64,000 nt of DNA from Apricaphanius iberus. Its lineage: Eukaryota > Chordata > Actinopteri > Cyprinodontiformes > Aphaniidae. The translations under genes were made by a program, and so were the position numbers. The stretch covers positions 1,367,972 to 1,431,971 of the forward strand of contig JAPXFQ010002390.1 in NCBI GenBank assembly GCA_028564705.1. Direction: 5' to 3'. Below are positions 1 through 12,100 of the stretch, piece after piece. The notes under the pieces are model-generated. The model saw only the letters and a list, made by a program, of their open reading frames with translations. It was not told where the DNA came from and ran no database searches. Position 1 is the first letter of the stretch. Every line of letters starts with the position of its first letter.

Positions 1-893
1 ATGCTTTCGGCGTACACCTTTAATCTTGCTTGTGCTGCATTGTGCTTTTGCATTTCTTTTAATAGTTCAATTTCTTTTCTCTTGCTCTCTAACCTTGTCT
101 TTATTGTGGTGCTCTCTGTTAGAAATTGAGCTCTTTTCTTTGCATCCTCAACTTCAAGATCTCTTATTTCTTCCTCACATTGATGCTGTGTTTTCATTAT
201 TTTAATGACTTCTTCAGTAACTGCTACTTCAACTGCAGCTTCTTGTCTTTGTTGTAGTGGGACAAGAGATGATCGTTTAGACATCTCCGACATGGACTTA
301 GACTTGTATGTGGTCCTAGAGGAGGCACTGGATGAGCTGCTTTCGAACACTGACTCAGAGTCGGGCCAGGGAATGCTAGCTGGATCACCATTTTCTTCCA
401 AAAGACACTGAGCCTTTGCTCTGGCTGCTTCACTGATAGCCCAACATATATCACCTTTTCTCCTTATCTCAACATCAGGACTTCCGATCTTTCTTATCTC
501 ATCATAAGTGTTGCAGATCTCCTTCATAATAGAGTCTATCATACTCACAGCTTCAGGAATTAACTCAGTATCTTTATTCTTCACCATTCTTTTAAAACTG
601 TTTATATGGTATTTCCACTTCTTGTAGATATGCTCAAAATTCTTTGTCAAAGCATTTAACTTCCCCTCTTGTAGAGATTTTCCCTTCTCAGTGAGTGTGC
701 GTACACGCTGGCTTCTGCGCACGTTCTCTGACTCTGTACTTTCAGTGGATACTGAGGGCTGTGGATTTTCTTCTCCATATGCCTGCTCTTCTGTATCATT
801 TTCATTATTATCTTCAATTTGTTGTATGTGAGGCTCTGCACCATGTTTCTCAGTGGGCTGTACTGTGTCTTTCACTTTATCTTTATCTGCCAT
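1..893 (-). CDS. Gag-like N-terminal region of a probable LTR retrotransposon, open at left edge
   Basis: I translated the complement from an ATG at 893 and met no stop in 297 codons to base 1, so this is a real long frame cut by the window edge. The protein is highly charged and has no signal peptide or membrane segment. An acidic N-terminus (about residues 1-55) is followed by a basic SQRVRTLTEKGKSL stretch, a Trp- and Lys-rich helical region (KNFEHIYKKWKYHINSF, about 86-102), a serine-rich linker, and a long Glu/Lys coiled coil to the edge (about 215-297). This order (SQR-TLTEKG motif, helical region, coiled coil) is what I recall for the start of Gag in fish BEL/Pao-like elements, but no zinc knuckle, protease or RT is visible here. 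It could instead be a domesticated gag-like host gene. Confidence 0.55.
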   Translation of the reverse strand, partial: MADKDKVKDTVQPTEKHGAEPHIQQIEDNNENDTEEQAYGEENPQPSVSTESTESENVRRSQRVRTLTEKGKSLQEGKLNALTKNFEHIYKKWKYHINSFKRMVKNKDTELIPEAVSMIDSIMKEICNTYDEIRKIGSPDVEIRRKGDICWAISEAARAKAQCLLEENGDPASIPWPDSESVFESSSSSASSRTTYKSKSMSEMSKRSSLVPLQQRQEAAVEVAVTEEVIKIMKTQHQCEEEIRDLEVEDAKKRAQFLTESTTIKTRLESKRKEIELLKEMQKHNAAQARLKVYAES

Positions 894-1904
894 GCTGTCT
901 TGTGAGTAATTTTCACTTGCTTTGTATATTTACTTGATTAATCTTCTTAACTTCTTATTTTAGTTATTCTTTCTTGAGTAAAAATGCCACGTTTGGATCT
1001 TGAATGCAATTGAGGCTTTGACAGCAGGTTACAAGTGCTTGTGCTACTTCCAAACACAAACTTTTATGCTTGCTTAATTAGCTTTCACTTGTTAGCTTGC
1101 TACTTTACTTATTCAATGCATTTGTCGGAGCACGTGATACTTCCCTTGTACGCGTGTAGCATCTCTTGCTCGTAGCTTCGGTCCCGACCGTCTCGTCGCC
1201 TTCTCCAGGGCAGTGAAGTGTTCTACTATGCCGGGTTGCACACAATTAAAGAGAGACACGAACGTTCTTTTCTTCACTGATGTTTACTATGGGCATTTCT
1301 TTGTCTTGTACACTTTTACACCACAGGTACACACCGTAGAACTGGTGAAAAATTATGTAAAGTAAAATTAACTTCCTTATAAAACGACATAACAACATAC
1401 AATATACAGAATATAAGTAAACATACCACTTTGGCCTGCTTGTGGACAAACCGGTGCTTAAATGGGTCTTATTTCTCTTAATTTTCACGATGTTGGGTCC
1501 GTGTCACTTCTGCTTCTTCTTAGCTTAGCGATAGACAGGAAGTGACCTTTTCGTGCCCTTAAACTAGACTTACTAAATTGACTTTATATAAATTAATTAC
1601 AAATTGAATATTATTAATGATATGGCCCTATAAAATGTACCTTAATGTTGGGAAAATAATAATAAATGCATATAAAAATATAATGCGCAATGTAAACTTT
1701 CTTAATGGCTTTAGCATAACAACAGCTCCGCCTAGTGGTGAAATATGAACTACATGTAACTTCAACTGCTGTTACACTATTTATTCTTTTAAAAATGTCA
1801 CTGTTTCAAACTAAATATTTAGTTAGCAAGCTAAATATTTAAATTCACAAATTAAACATTTAGCTCACTTTAGTCTACAAACTAGATATGTAACTTCGAA
1901 CAGA
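894..1904. other. Untranslated flank of the gag-like frame; no LTR boundary resolved
   Basis: If the minus-strand frame is a retrotransposon gag, its leader and 5' LTR should lie here. A GC-richer patch at about 1130-1215 contrasts with AT-rich surroundings. I could not find a convincing TG...CA pair, primer-binding site or target duplication, and I see no gene. Confidence 0.3.
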
Positions 1905-2310
1905 GTCTCCCAGCCCATACATGAAGATGTTGCTGAGCTGCAGAGCAGTGTCAGACCGCTGCATCCTAGATGCACGAATGAGTGTTTTTGCAGCTTCTTC
2001 CTCCCTGCAGCTGTTAGAGTTTATCACCAAAACTGCTCCCAACAAACATAAATGTTTACATCAGCGCTGTAAGTTGCACTAATTCACCAATTAACATTTC
2101 TTCTACTGTAATTTGAACATTATTTGCCTTTTTCTCCGTCTGTATATGCTAATGTTTGGAAATAATAAATTTACTTTTTTAATCCACAAGTAAGAATTCA
2201 CATTCTGTATATATTACTTAATAGGTTTTTTATTTAAAGTTCTCTTTCGTTCTCTTGTTTCTGCTTTTCTGCTGTTACAACCAAATTCCCCCCTTTGGGA
2301 ACATAAAGTA
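1905..2310 (+). mobile_element. 5'-truncated LINE 3' end (tail family A)
   Basis: The stretch around 1985-2050 reads like the end of a LINE ORF2 (codons for a FLPAAV-like motif followed by CTGCTCCCAACAAA), then an AT-rich 3' UTR ending in a CAAATTCCCCCCTTTGGGA block at 2281-2300. The same order of blocks recurs on the plus strand at 45515-45835, and a minus-strand copy of the terminal block follows the GATA array at 21816. I did not assign the family to a named clade. Confidence 0.5.
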
Positions 2311-2868
2311 TTGTTCCATTCTCTAAACTCTTAGATGGCAAACAAAATATTTAGTTTGGAGCTAAATATCGATTGGTATTTATCAATATGACTATCCCCT
2401 TTATCGATATGCTTTTTCTCTATATCTTCCAGCCCTAGTATGTTGGTTTGTTCTTACCTTCATTGCTTTTGGTCAAGCTGTTCCTTTTAAAATGTTTTGT
2501 ATATTAAATGTTTGTTCTATTTTTTTGAGACATTAACTCCTCCAGACATGAACAGGGAGAAAGGGGTTGTAAGTCTGGGTTGATGAACTGCTGCTTATTT
2601 ATGAAATTAATGACCGAAGACATGTTGAAGATTTAATTAATACTGTGAAACTTAAAGAAAGTGTCTCTTTATGATGAATCGCAGTGAAACATTTGAGGAA
2701 TTAGTTCCCTTTATGAAATCTTATTTTTGGTTCCAACAAGCCGCTTTCTTATGATCCACACATCCAGCATAACAATGCATTCACTTATTAGAGTAAAACT
2801 AAAAAAAGAGGTAAAATCACTTCCTGGTGAATTTACTAAATGTGTTGTTGTTTTTTTCCCCCTTTCAG
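2311..2868 (+). other. Intron upstream of the first znf608 exon in the window
   Basis: AT-rich sequence without a recognisable gene. It ends in a strong polypyrimidine tract and CAG acceptor (2851-2868). Confidence 0.5.
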
Positions 2869-3139
2869 ATGGACCCCATGTTCACGGTGCCGGCCCCCCC
2901 GGCTCCAGGCCATCCCGGGGCCCCCGGATCCTCTCTGCCCTCTGTCCCCTCCTTCTCCTCTCCGGCCCTGCCCACTTCGAACTCTAAACAGCTGATGGTT
3001 AGGACGCGCTCCGTCGGCACCAACACGCAGGGCGGCGGCGCTTCAGGGCCGCCAGACGGGGACCCGACCTTCTTGGGGCCCTGTCAGCCCGGGACCAGCG
3101 TCAACCTGGAGGGGATCGTCTGGCACGAGACGGAAGAAG
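2869..3139 (+). CDS. znf608: znf608 internal exon A
   Basis: The acceptor is TTTCAG at 2863-2868 and the donor is GTGAGG at 3140. It starts in phase 0 with ATG, but this is very likely an internal Met codon: human ZNF608 has Val at the matching position (VDPLFTVPAPP), in the middle of the protein. The exon encodes a Pro-rich stretch, then [14 protein letters not shown] and the invariant [17 protein letters not shown] block that continues into the next exon (phase 1). Confidence 0.85.
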
Positions 3140-6100
3140 GTGAGGAACAGTCTAGAAACTCTACATCTGTTCTGGGTGGTAGCAACAGGAAAGGGGAAGT
3201 GGACTTTGATGACTTTTGTAGAAGAATAATTATTTAAAGATTAGTTCTTTTTTAGTGATTAGTAATTATTAGTAAGAGCAGAGGGGAATATTCCAGAATG
3301 CTGTAGTCATGACCATTTGACCTACACTGACGTAGCTGGAGGACACCGCTATCATTGTCATGTCTGTAGAGTAGCTCACTGATATAATTTCACACAGCTT
3401 TTTAGAGAGGGAGTTATACTCTCTACATACATATACTCCAACAGAGAGTGAATCTGTCATGCTGCCCTAGATCACCCGCTCTCCTCATCATCATCTGCAC
3501 CTGTGTCATCCTGTCTGAACCTCCTCACCTCCTATTGTTTGAACCGGTGTTCCCTGAGTGTCTTCACCTGTTCCTCCTCGTCTCCCCCTATTTAAGATCC
3601 CGCGAGCGCTTCAGTCCTCGCCGGATCGTTGTCGTACCTGTTGTGTGTATCGTCTCGTCTTATGTTGCTGCTCTCCAATAAACGATCACCTCACCTAGAA
3701 CTCCGCTTCTGCGCCTGGGTCCTTCGTCCTCCACGCAGCATATCCCTGACAGAATCAGCCTTATCCTTATCTCCATTCTACTGAGAAATGGCGCTATATA
3801 AATAAACTGAATTGAAATTGAATTGAATTGAGATATCCCACATCAGTTGGCGCCCCACATTGGGAACCAACTGATAAAAATGAATTAAGTCCTTCATCAC
3901 ACAGTCAGGACTTAATTCAATTCAATTCAGTTTATTTATATAGCGCCGTTTCACAACAGATGTCACCTCAAGGCACTTTACAAGAAGAGTTATTACAATA
4001 CAATGTTTAATCTAGGAATTAGAGAACCACAGAAGATTGCGTAGTAAATTCTCAGTAATCCTTCACACTGAGCAAGCACGAAGCGACAGTGGAGAGGAAA
4101 AACTCCCTTTTAACAGGAAGAAACCTCCAGCAGAACCAGGCTCAGCACAAGCGGTCATCTGCCGAGACCGTCTGTGGCTTGGAGAATACACAACAGAGAC
4201 ACAGAAAGAGCAATAGAACTGATGCAGAAGTTTGTTGCAGGACGTGGAGAATTTTCCGTCACTGCAATGCCATCTTAGTCAGGGTCGTCAAGCACTAATC
4301 CGAGCACCTACTATAATAGAAAACAGGTTAGTGCTTGAATTGACAGCACATCATGCAGTTGGGGAGAAGTAGGAGAGAAAGTAGGAACCGACCCTAATAA
4401 TGTCCTCCAACAGCCTAGCCTAAAGCAGCATAGCTACTAACATTAACCTGTCTCCTAGCTACTAGGAGACCTGGCTACTAACACTCTCTACCTGGCTTAC
4501 ATCAATCTATCTCTACCTAGCTGCTCTACCTGGCTACTAACATTATCCTGTCTCTTCCTAGCTTTTGACACTCTACCTGGCTATTAATCCGTCCCAACAG
4601 GATTTTGTGATGTTGATAAATTCTGTACATCTTGCAATTTTATCAAATTATCACAACTTTAACACATTTTTGACCAATTGTCACTCTCCCTTTCATTATC
4701 TTATATCTGACGGCGTCACATTTCATGTACACTGAAGAGCATCTCTAGGATTAAAGGACTAATTCTGCAAATGGACCTCTAAAAACTGATCCATGCGTTC
4801 ATCGTTAGTCGGCTCAATTACCGCACCAGCGTCCTCAAAGGTCTACCTAAAAAGCCAATCAGACGGCTGCAGCTGATCCAAGAACGCTGCTGCTGGTGTC
4901 CTCACTTGAACCAGAAAAGTAGAACACATAACTGCAGTTCTAAAGTCCTTCCACTGGCTCCTTGTAGCTCAGAGAATAGACTTCTAAACTCTCCTACTAG
5001 TTTATAAATCATTGACTGGTTTACATAACTCTAGTTTACTGATCATCCCTAGAATCGCAACCAAATATGGAGAAGTATGATTCAGTTTCTACGCTCCACT
5101 AATCTGTAACAAACTTCCTGACGACTGCAAAGCTGCTGAAACACTGAGCTGCTTCAAGTCCAAGCCTAAATCTATTTCCGTTCAGAGCTGCCTTTGAATA
5201 ATTGAGTAATAATAGCTGGAACCAAGGGCGGCTGGCCAATAGAGGGCGCTAGGGCGCCGCCCCACCACTGAAAACTTGCCACATTACCTTGAATAAAAGT
5301 GGAAAATATTTTTTATAATAACATAAAAATGTTTCGAAATATATGTATATTTTCTTTCAGATGTGTAAGATAAATGTTTCATAGTTTAAGGGGAGTTGAG
5401 TTGTGGTTTTGTTGTCTGAGTGAGGAAGTATTTCCGCCTTGTTATAAGTTGTACATGCGCAGTGGCTCCTCTTCAATACCAAAGATTTTTTTTTTTTTTT
5501 TTTTTTTTACTTTTTTTTTATTTATTTATTTATTTATTTATAGAACCACAAAACAACATACAAACTCTTGCAGAGGAAAAAATAACACAGTTTAAACGAT
5601 TTACAATAAGGGGCATGTTCAAAACAAAAAATAAATGATATAAACAAAACAAGAACAAGAACCGAGAACAGCCACATATACAAAAACGAAGGGGGAGTTA
5701 TGAAAATCCTGTACACAACCTATGAAAAAAAGGAGCAATAAAACACTCAAAGCAATAAAAATTTTGATATGTCACAAAGTATTTTTTTGGCTGACTTGTA
5801 CGTATTAATTTTTTGAAGAGATGAAAAATAAAGCTTGAAATCATTGATGAAACAATTAAATGACGGCTTAGAATTTTTCCATTTACTGCAGTGAATATGG
5901 TATTTACACAGAAGAATGATAACATTTATCATGTCCGATACGGACACATCCAAATTTTCCACAAAATACAGAATATCAACAGAATTAAAAAAAGGAACAC
6001 CATCTATTTTTAGAGACAACCAATTCTTAATATCTTTCCAAAAATCTTTGGTAACCGGACAAAAGACAAATAAATGTTCCACTGTTTCTTCGGATTTTCC

Positions 6101-9100
6101 GCAAAAGACACAAGCGTCCACCTCAAATTTAAATCGCTTTTTAAGCAACTCGGCAACTGGATAAATATTTTGTATTATTTTGAAATGAGTTTCTTTAATT
6201 TTTGGAGAAATAGGCCATTTAATAAATTTTGAAACAGCCTTTACCATAGTGGACTGTGATAGAAATGCTGGAACTAGCAACGGTTTGCTAAAATCTGTAT
6301 ATATTTTAGATCTTAGTGCCAAGCTAATAACCTTGTTATCACAATTCTTATTAATTAAGTCCAAACAATTTATCCGTAGGGCCGGAAGAGAAGGTTCACT
6401 ACTGTAATATTTTAAAATACCACAAATTAATTGTATAAGGGGAAGAGGAACAGCTTTACAAATTTTGTCAAATTCTCTTACTGTACAAGCCACATCATAC
6501 TTCTCTTTGAATCTCTCAAAACTAAGAAATTTACAATTGCCATCTAGGATATCAGTCACAAATAAAATGCGCTTCTCAAACCAGTTCCTCTTAAATAATG
6601 ATTTTTTATTTATTAAGATGACCCTATTATTCCAGAGTGTGGATCTATGGGGAGTAAAATTATGTGTAAATATCATCTTCCAAAAATGAAGGATTTGTTT
6701 ATGAAAATTCGACAATCTCAGAGGGATTTTATTTACTTCAAAATCACATCTTAAAAGAAATTCAAGGCCACCTAACTTATTAAACAACATTTTGGGAATG
6801 TGAAACCACATTGAATTTGGTTGTGATAGGAATTCTTTAATCCACTTAGTCCTAAAAACACCTACTAGAGCCTCAAAGTCAATTGGCTTAATTCCACCTT
6901 CATTATAGTCCCTGACTAATTGAGATCTCTTAATATAGTGGGTTTTATTTCTCCACAAAAAATGGAATAAAATAGAGTTGGCTTTACTAATATTACTAGA
7001 GGAGACATAAAGAGAGTGATAGGGATAAGATCATTTGGATATACCTTCAGCTTTAGAGAGAAGAACTCTACCAAATACTATTAGATCTCTGGTTAACCAA
7101 TGACTTAATGTCTTTTCCGTGTTAATGATTCGATTAGCAATATTTACATCTTGTCTTCTAATTTGGTTTTTGGATATTGTGATTCCTAAATATTTAACTT
7201 CTTGAACAACTTTAATTTTAATAATGGTAGAATCCACACTTGTGTGAACTGGAAGTAAAGTACATTTATTTAAATTGAGAGTTAAGCCAGATGCTTTGGA
7301 GAAAGTTTTAATGACATTAATTGTTTTTTCTACCATAAATTTGTCTTTTAAAAAAATGCATGTATCATCAGCAAATTGACTTATTCTAAACTCTTTATCA
7401 AGCATTATAATACCTTGCAACTCATGTGGATTATTAATAATCAACGTTAACAATTGAGTAGTCAAAATGAAAAGTTTTGGAGAAATGGGGCAGCCTTGTC
7501 TTATTCCCCTTGACACTATAAAACTAGGAGTCATACCAGGATTTAACGAGACATAGCTACTAATATCAGTGTAAAACATTTTGATAACGCTACAAAATTC
7601 TTCTCCAAACCCAAGAAAACGTAAGGATTCTATAAGGAAGGGATGTTCAATAGTGTCAAAAGCCTTAAAAAAGTCCAAAAACATAATATAACTATCTGTG
7701 TTAATAAAGTCACTATAGTCTAAAATATCCAGTATTAATCTAGTATGATTATGAATATTTCTACCTTTTATAAAGGCAGATTGACATTCATCAATCATTT
7801 TTGCCAAGCTTTTATCCAGCCTTCTTGAGTAAACAAAGCTAATAGTTTGTAGTCATTACATAACAGAGTTATAGGTCTCCACTTATCCAGCAGCAAATGA
7901 TCTTTATTGGGTTTAGGTATTAACGTAATGATGCCTCTTTTCATGGAAGGTGAGAGGTTGCCATTAGAAAGACATTCTAAAAAAGCATTATAAAGCAAAA
8001 GTCTTATTTCTGTCCAAAAATGTTGATAAAATTCCACCGATAATCCATCTAGACCTGGAGATTTACCCTTAGACATTCTAGAAATGGCATTGTCGAGTTC
8101 TTCTATTTTAAGGGGCTCATCCAAATATGATTTGAAATCCTGTTCTATATCCTCTTTTCTTAGCTCTTTTAGCTTTGTGAAAAAAAAAATGAAGACTCGA
8201 CACTGGAGAATCTAGAATTATACAAATTGCAATAAAAGGATCTTATTTCTTCGTTAATCTGATCATTATCTTCAATAATTAAGCCATTGATAGACAACTT
8301 CTGAATCTTCTTTTTAGTTTGTCTTTGTTTCTCCAAATTAAAAAAATAAGAGGAATTTTTTTCCCCTTCTTCTAACCATCGGGCTCGAGAGCGAATGAAG
8401 GCTCCCTTGGCCTTCTCCAAATATAAATTGTCAAATTTCGCTTGTAGATTATTTAGTTGAATCTGTTCATCTATAGTTAAGTCAGGTATGTTGTCAAATT
8501 TGTGCATTTCATTTATCAATTCAAGCCGTTCCGTACTTTTAAATTTGTTTATTTGCTTACCAGTCTCAATTGCTAATCCTCTAACACTGAATTTAAACCA
8601 TTCCCATTTGCTCAAGGGTGACATTTCCATCGCAATAATATCTTTTAAAGTTTCTTTGACCCTTTCACAAAAACCCACATTTTCAAGAAGACTGTTATTA
8701 AACTTCCAAATGACACTACGCTCACAACCTGATTTAAGGAATGAAAAGGATAGCAAAACTGCACAATGGTCGGTTAAGGGAGAAAATGAAATGTCACATT
8801 TTGAAACGTTGCTAATTAGATTATTAGATATCAACCAGTAGTCAAGCCTTGAGCTTTGGGCCTTATTAGAAGAACTGAACCAAGTAAATTGTAATTTATG
8901 AGGATTACTCCATCTCCAATAATCTATTAAGTGTAATTCTGAAATCAAATCTGAAATAACTTCCTCAAAACAGTGACGTTTAGCTTTTGAAGGAGAACGA
9001 TCTAACCAAAGATCATGAGCCAAATTAAAATCCCCTCCCAAAATAATTCTATCAACAGTATAGGTGATTCTCCACTTTTTAACAGACTCTTTTAGAAAAA

Positions 9101-12100
9101 CAAGCAATTCCCTATTCAGTGATTTTTGGTTATATCAATAGATACACAGCAAAATATAATTTACACCTCCTTGTTCAATTACTACCATAAGCCAATGACC
9201 CTTTGAATCACTTAGGTGGCATATAACATTACAAGGCAGCCTATTAAACAGAACCATGACACCTGCAGAATGGGAAGTACCATGACTGAAAAAAACAGAA
9301 TCCCCCCATTGATTCTTCCAAAATTTAACATCATCTTCCTGAGAGTGAGTCTCCTTTAAAAAAACACAGTTCGTCTTTTGCTCCTTGCAATAAAGAAAAA
9401 TAGCCTTACGTTTTAAATAGTTTTTTAGCCCCCTACAATTTAAAGAAAGAAATGATAACGCCATTAAACAAAATGCGTCTCAAAAAACAAACAACATGGA
9501 CGATGCGCAGGAACGAGAAGGATTTGTTCCTTTAACTAGTGTGCAATAAAGAAGATGCAACAACAAAAAAGTACTTTTGTCTTGAATTCAAACGTTACCT
9601 CAGATTGAAAAGCATTAAATCAGTCATTCAGGGTCCACTCGCCGATTATCGATCAATGCGTAGCCTTCTTTAAGGAACGCTCGCTTCCCCTTCTTCCGAG
9701 CCTCTAGAACCAGGGGCCATAACTTTGCTCGAGTCTCCCTATCTTCTTTGGAAAAGTCCTCCTTGAACCGAATATGCAATTCTTTGCATATTCTCGCGTC
9801 CTTGGACTTTCTCCACACATCGTCACGTACATTTCTCATTCCAAACTGAATGATGATGGATCTTGGCGTGCCATCACTTCTCTTGATCCCCAAACGGTGA
9901 ACAACATCCACCGTGTCTCGTAGTCGATCAACAGATAGCGGAACCACTCTGGTTAAAATTCCAATCACCAATTCTCTCGCGTCCTCGCCGTCTTTTTCTT
10001 GAAGACCAATCATTCTCAGATTCCATCTTCGTTTGTAGCGAGCTTGTTCCTCGTGGGCTTTCTTGAGAGAGCTGTTCACTATCTGTAGCTCGGCAACCTT
10101 CTTCTGCAGCACGGAGATTTCTTCCTTGTTCTCAGAGATGGCGTCCTTGTTTAACCTCAATACGCTTATCAAAGCCTTTCAGCAACTCGGTCTGCTCATC
10201 CACTTTTTTGGTTAGCAATTGTAAGGCATTGAGAATCGCCATACTAGTTTCACCTTCTTCCACGGATCTCAACCTTTTTGGGAGCGGGCTTTTAATCGGC
10301 GTGTGTGTAGGATTGGAAGATTTTGGGCTGGCTAAATCCATGCCTTCTAAATCACTTTCGTCACAAGCCTCGTGCAGGGCTAACAGATTATAGTTGTGAT
10401 CAGCCATCTTCACAAGTCAAACTAACAAAAATAAAAAATAATAGAAATCAGTGCGAGTGATAATTACTCCAAAGGTACTAAAACAATACTTCCAATGAAA
10501 ATAATGTTTGTTGCATCCTTAAACGTTAGAGTCTGGGAACTAAACGACAACTAATGTAAAGAGCCCGCAAAAGTTAGACCTCTCATTCCGCCATCTTGGA
10601 TCCTCTCCCAATACCAAAGATAGGACGCCTTGGGGCGCAGGAGAGGTGCGCCCTGAGGGGGCGGGGCTTACATATCGTCCCCCTCCAGCTGTGGGGCTGA
10701 AGTCAAACAACGTCACAGACGTCTGTCATGCAGCGCGGCTGATAAACAGGTCAGACCGCGGGAGTTGGAGACGAACGAAGGCATCACTGCGTTAAAAATG
10801 CGCATTATTCAGTTAAAGTGATGTTTTCGGACTAAAACTCGTGCTAACTGATTAGCGGAAGTAGCTGTAGTGCTGACGCCGCTACTTCACTATAAGAGCA
10901 TGTATTCATATTGTTTAGATTGATGACTTGGATAGTTTGTCTGCTGAGTGTTTACATTTTGGAAAACGTTAAATTGTGACGTTTTATTAATAAATCAATA
11001 TTACATTTGATTTATTTGATACTTAACAGAGCTGCTGATATACAAATATTAAGTTTATTCAGATATTTTGGTTATTTCTACCTTGCATTAGTTCTTATTT
11101 TCCATATGAGATCACACATATCATCTCCTTCCTCACATTTCTATCACCCAAATCTGTATCAGCAGCTGTGTGGAAATAATAAAGAACAAAATAAATATAA
11201 CAGCCTTTTCTCCACCATATCTTCTCATATTCTGAATGGCTTTAAGTGGAGCTCTGGCAGGTTCTCCCAGTATGAACAGAGTGATCCCAGTCTGAACCAG
11301 AACCTCTATAGACAGCTCAGTGTTTCCTCCTCTACAGCAGAAGTCTGACTGAAATTATTGTTGTTGTAGGATAGTCCTATTAAGAAAACGCTTAGGGTTG
11401 TCCAATACAGTATGATTAAGAAACATTCATCTTTACATACAGAACATTTTAGCCAGTTAGTTTGCCTTAGCAACTGGTTAAAAGATCAATATGTCAATGT
11501 ACGAATGTATGTAGTCAATGTGTGAATATGATTGTGGAGTTAAAAACAAAATTTTACTAATCTCTATAAAAAAGAGCAATGGCAATTGGATTTGTCCTTT
11601 ACTCTAAAAATTTTAGTTTTTTTCAGTCATATTTAGGAATGTTAAATAGTCGGGATTAATTCACAGCAATCCTTTAATTAATTAGGTTAAAAAAACGTAT
11701 CGTTTCACAACCCTAATATCTAGCCATCGTCATAGCGCCCCCTGGAGAAAATTCCACCAGCCGCCACTGGATGGAACGTCATACGTTCCGTATCCAAAGT
11801 TGTAAGTTGTGGTTTTCCCTAAATCGTGTAAAGCACCTTGACTTGAATTGTCGTTGCAAGTGTGATACACAAATAAAGTTGCCTTGTCTCGCCTCTGTAG
11901 TGGCTCAGCTGTATTAAATTCAAATGGAGAAGAAAAGCAGAACCAGAGAGCGGTCCAAACACTCCAAAATGTTGTCATGGGACTGCTGGGCTGCAGATCA
12001 GATGGCCAGATGATTCATGGACTGATATGGACTCAGGCGCTCTTTGATACCCTGTTAACGAGGACAGCGCTCCTCTCTGCAGCCTCTCCACGGAGGCGTG

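Larger units (their letters stand above)
5487..10608 (-). mobile_element. L1/Tx1-group LINE, near full length, inactivated
   Basis: The element is flanked by a 13-bp target duplication CAATACCAAAGAT at 5474-5486 and 10609-10621. On the minus strand it has ORF1 (10407-9624), then ORF2 (9464-5747), then an A-rich tail seen as poly-T at 5486-5535. Both ORFs carry frame breaks, so it cannot move by itself. It lies inside the hAT-like element and is therefore younger than it. Confidence 0.9.
5223..11769. mobile_element. hAT-like element, non-autonomous, split by an L1
   Basis: The left end CAAGGGCGGCTGG and the right end (complement CAGTGGCGGCTGG) form imperfect terminal inverted repeats, and both have a GGGCGCTA motif just inside. 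The flanks GCTGGAAC (5215-5222) and GATGGAAC (11770-11777) match at 7 of 8 bases, as expected of a hAT 8-bp duplication. Without the L1 insertion the element is about 1.4 kb and has no recognisable transposase, so it is non-autonomous. Its interior at 10650-10800 is GC-rich. Confidence 0.6.

Noticed and set aside
1228..1290. MPGCTQL-like start resembling a THAP domain N-terminus
   Set aside because: The conserved C2CH pattern does not continue in frame.
3848..3866. TGGCGCCCCACATTGGGAA, like a retroviral primer-binding site
   Set aside because: No LTR ends beside it; the sequence is better explained as the hairpin between two L2 tails.
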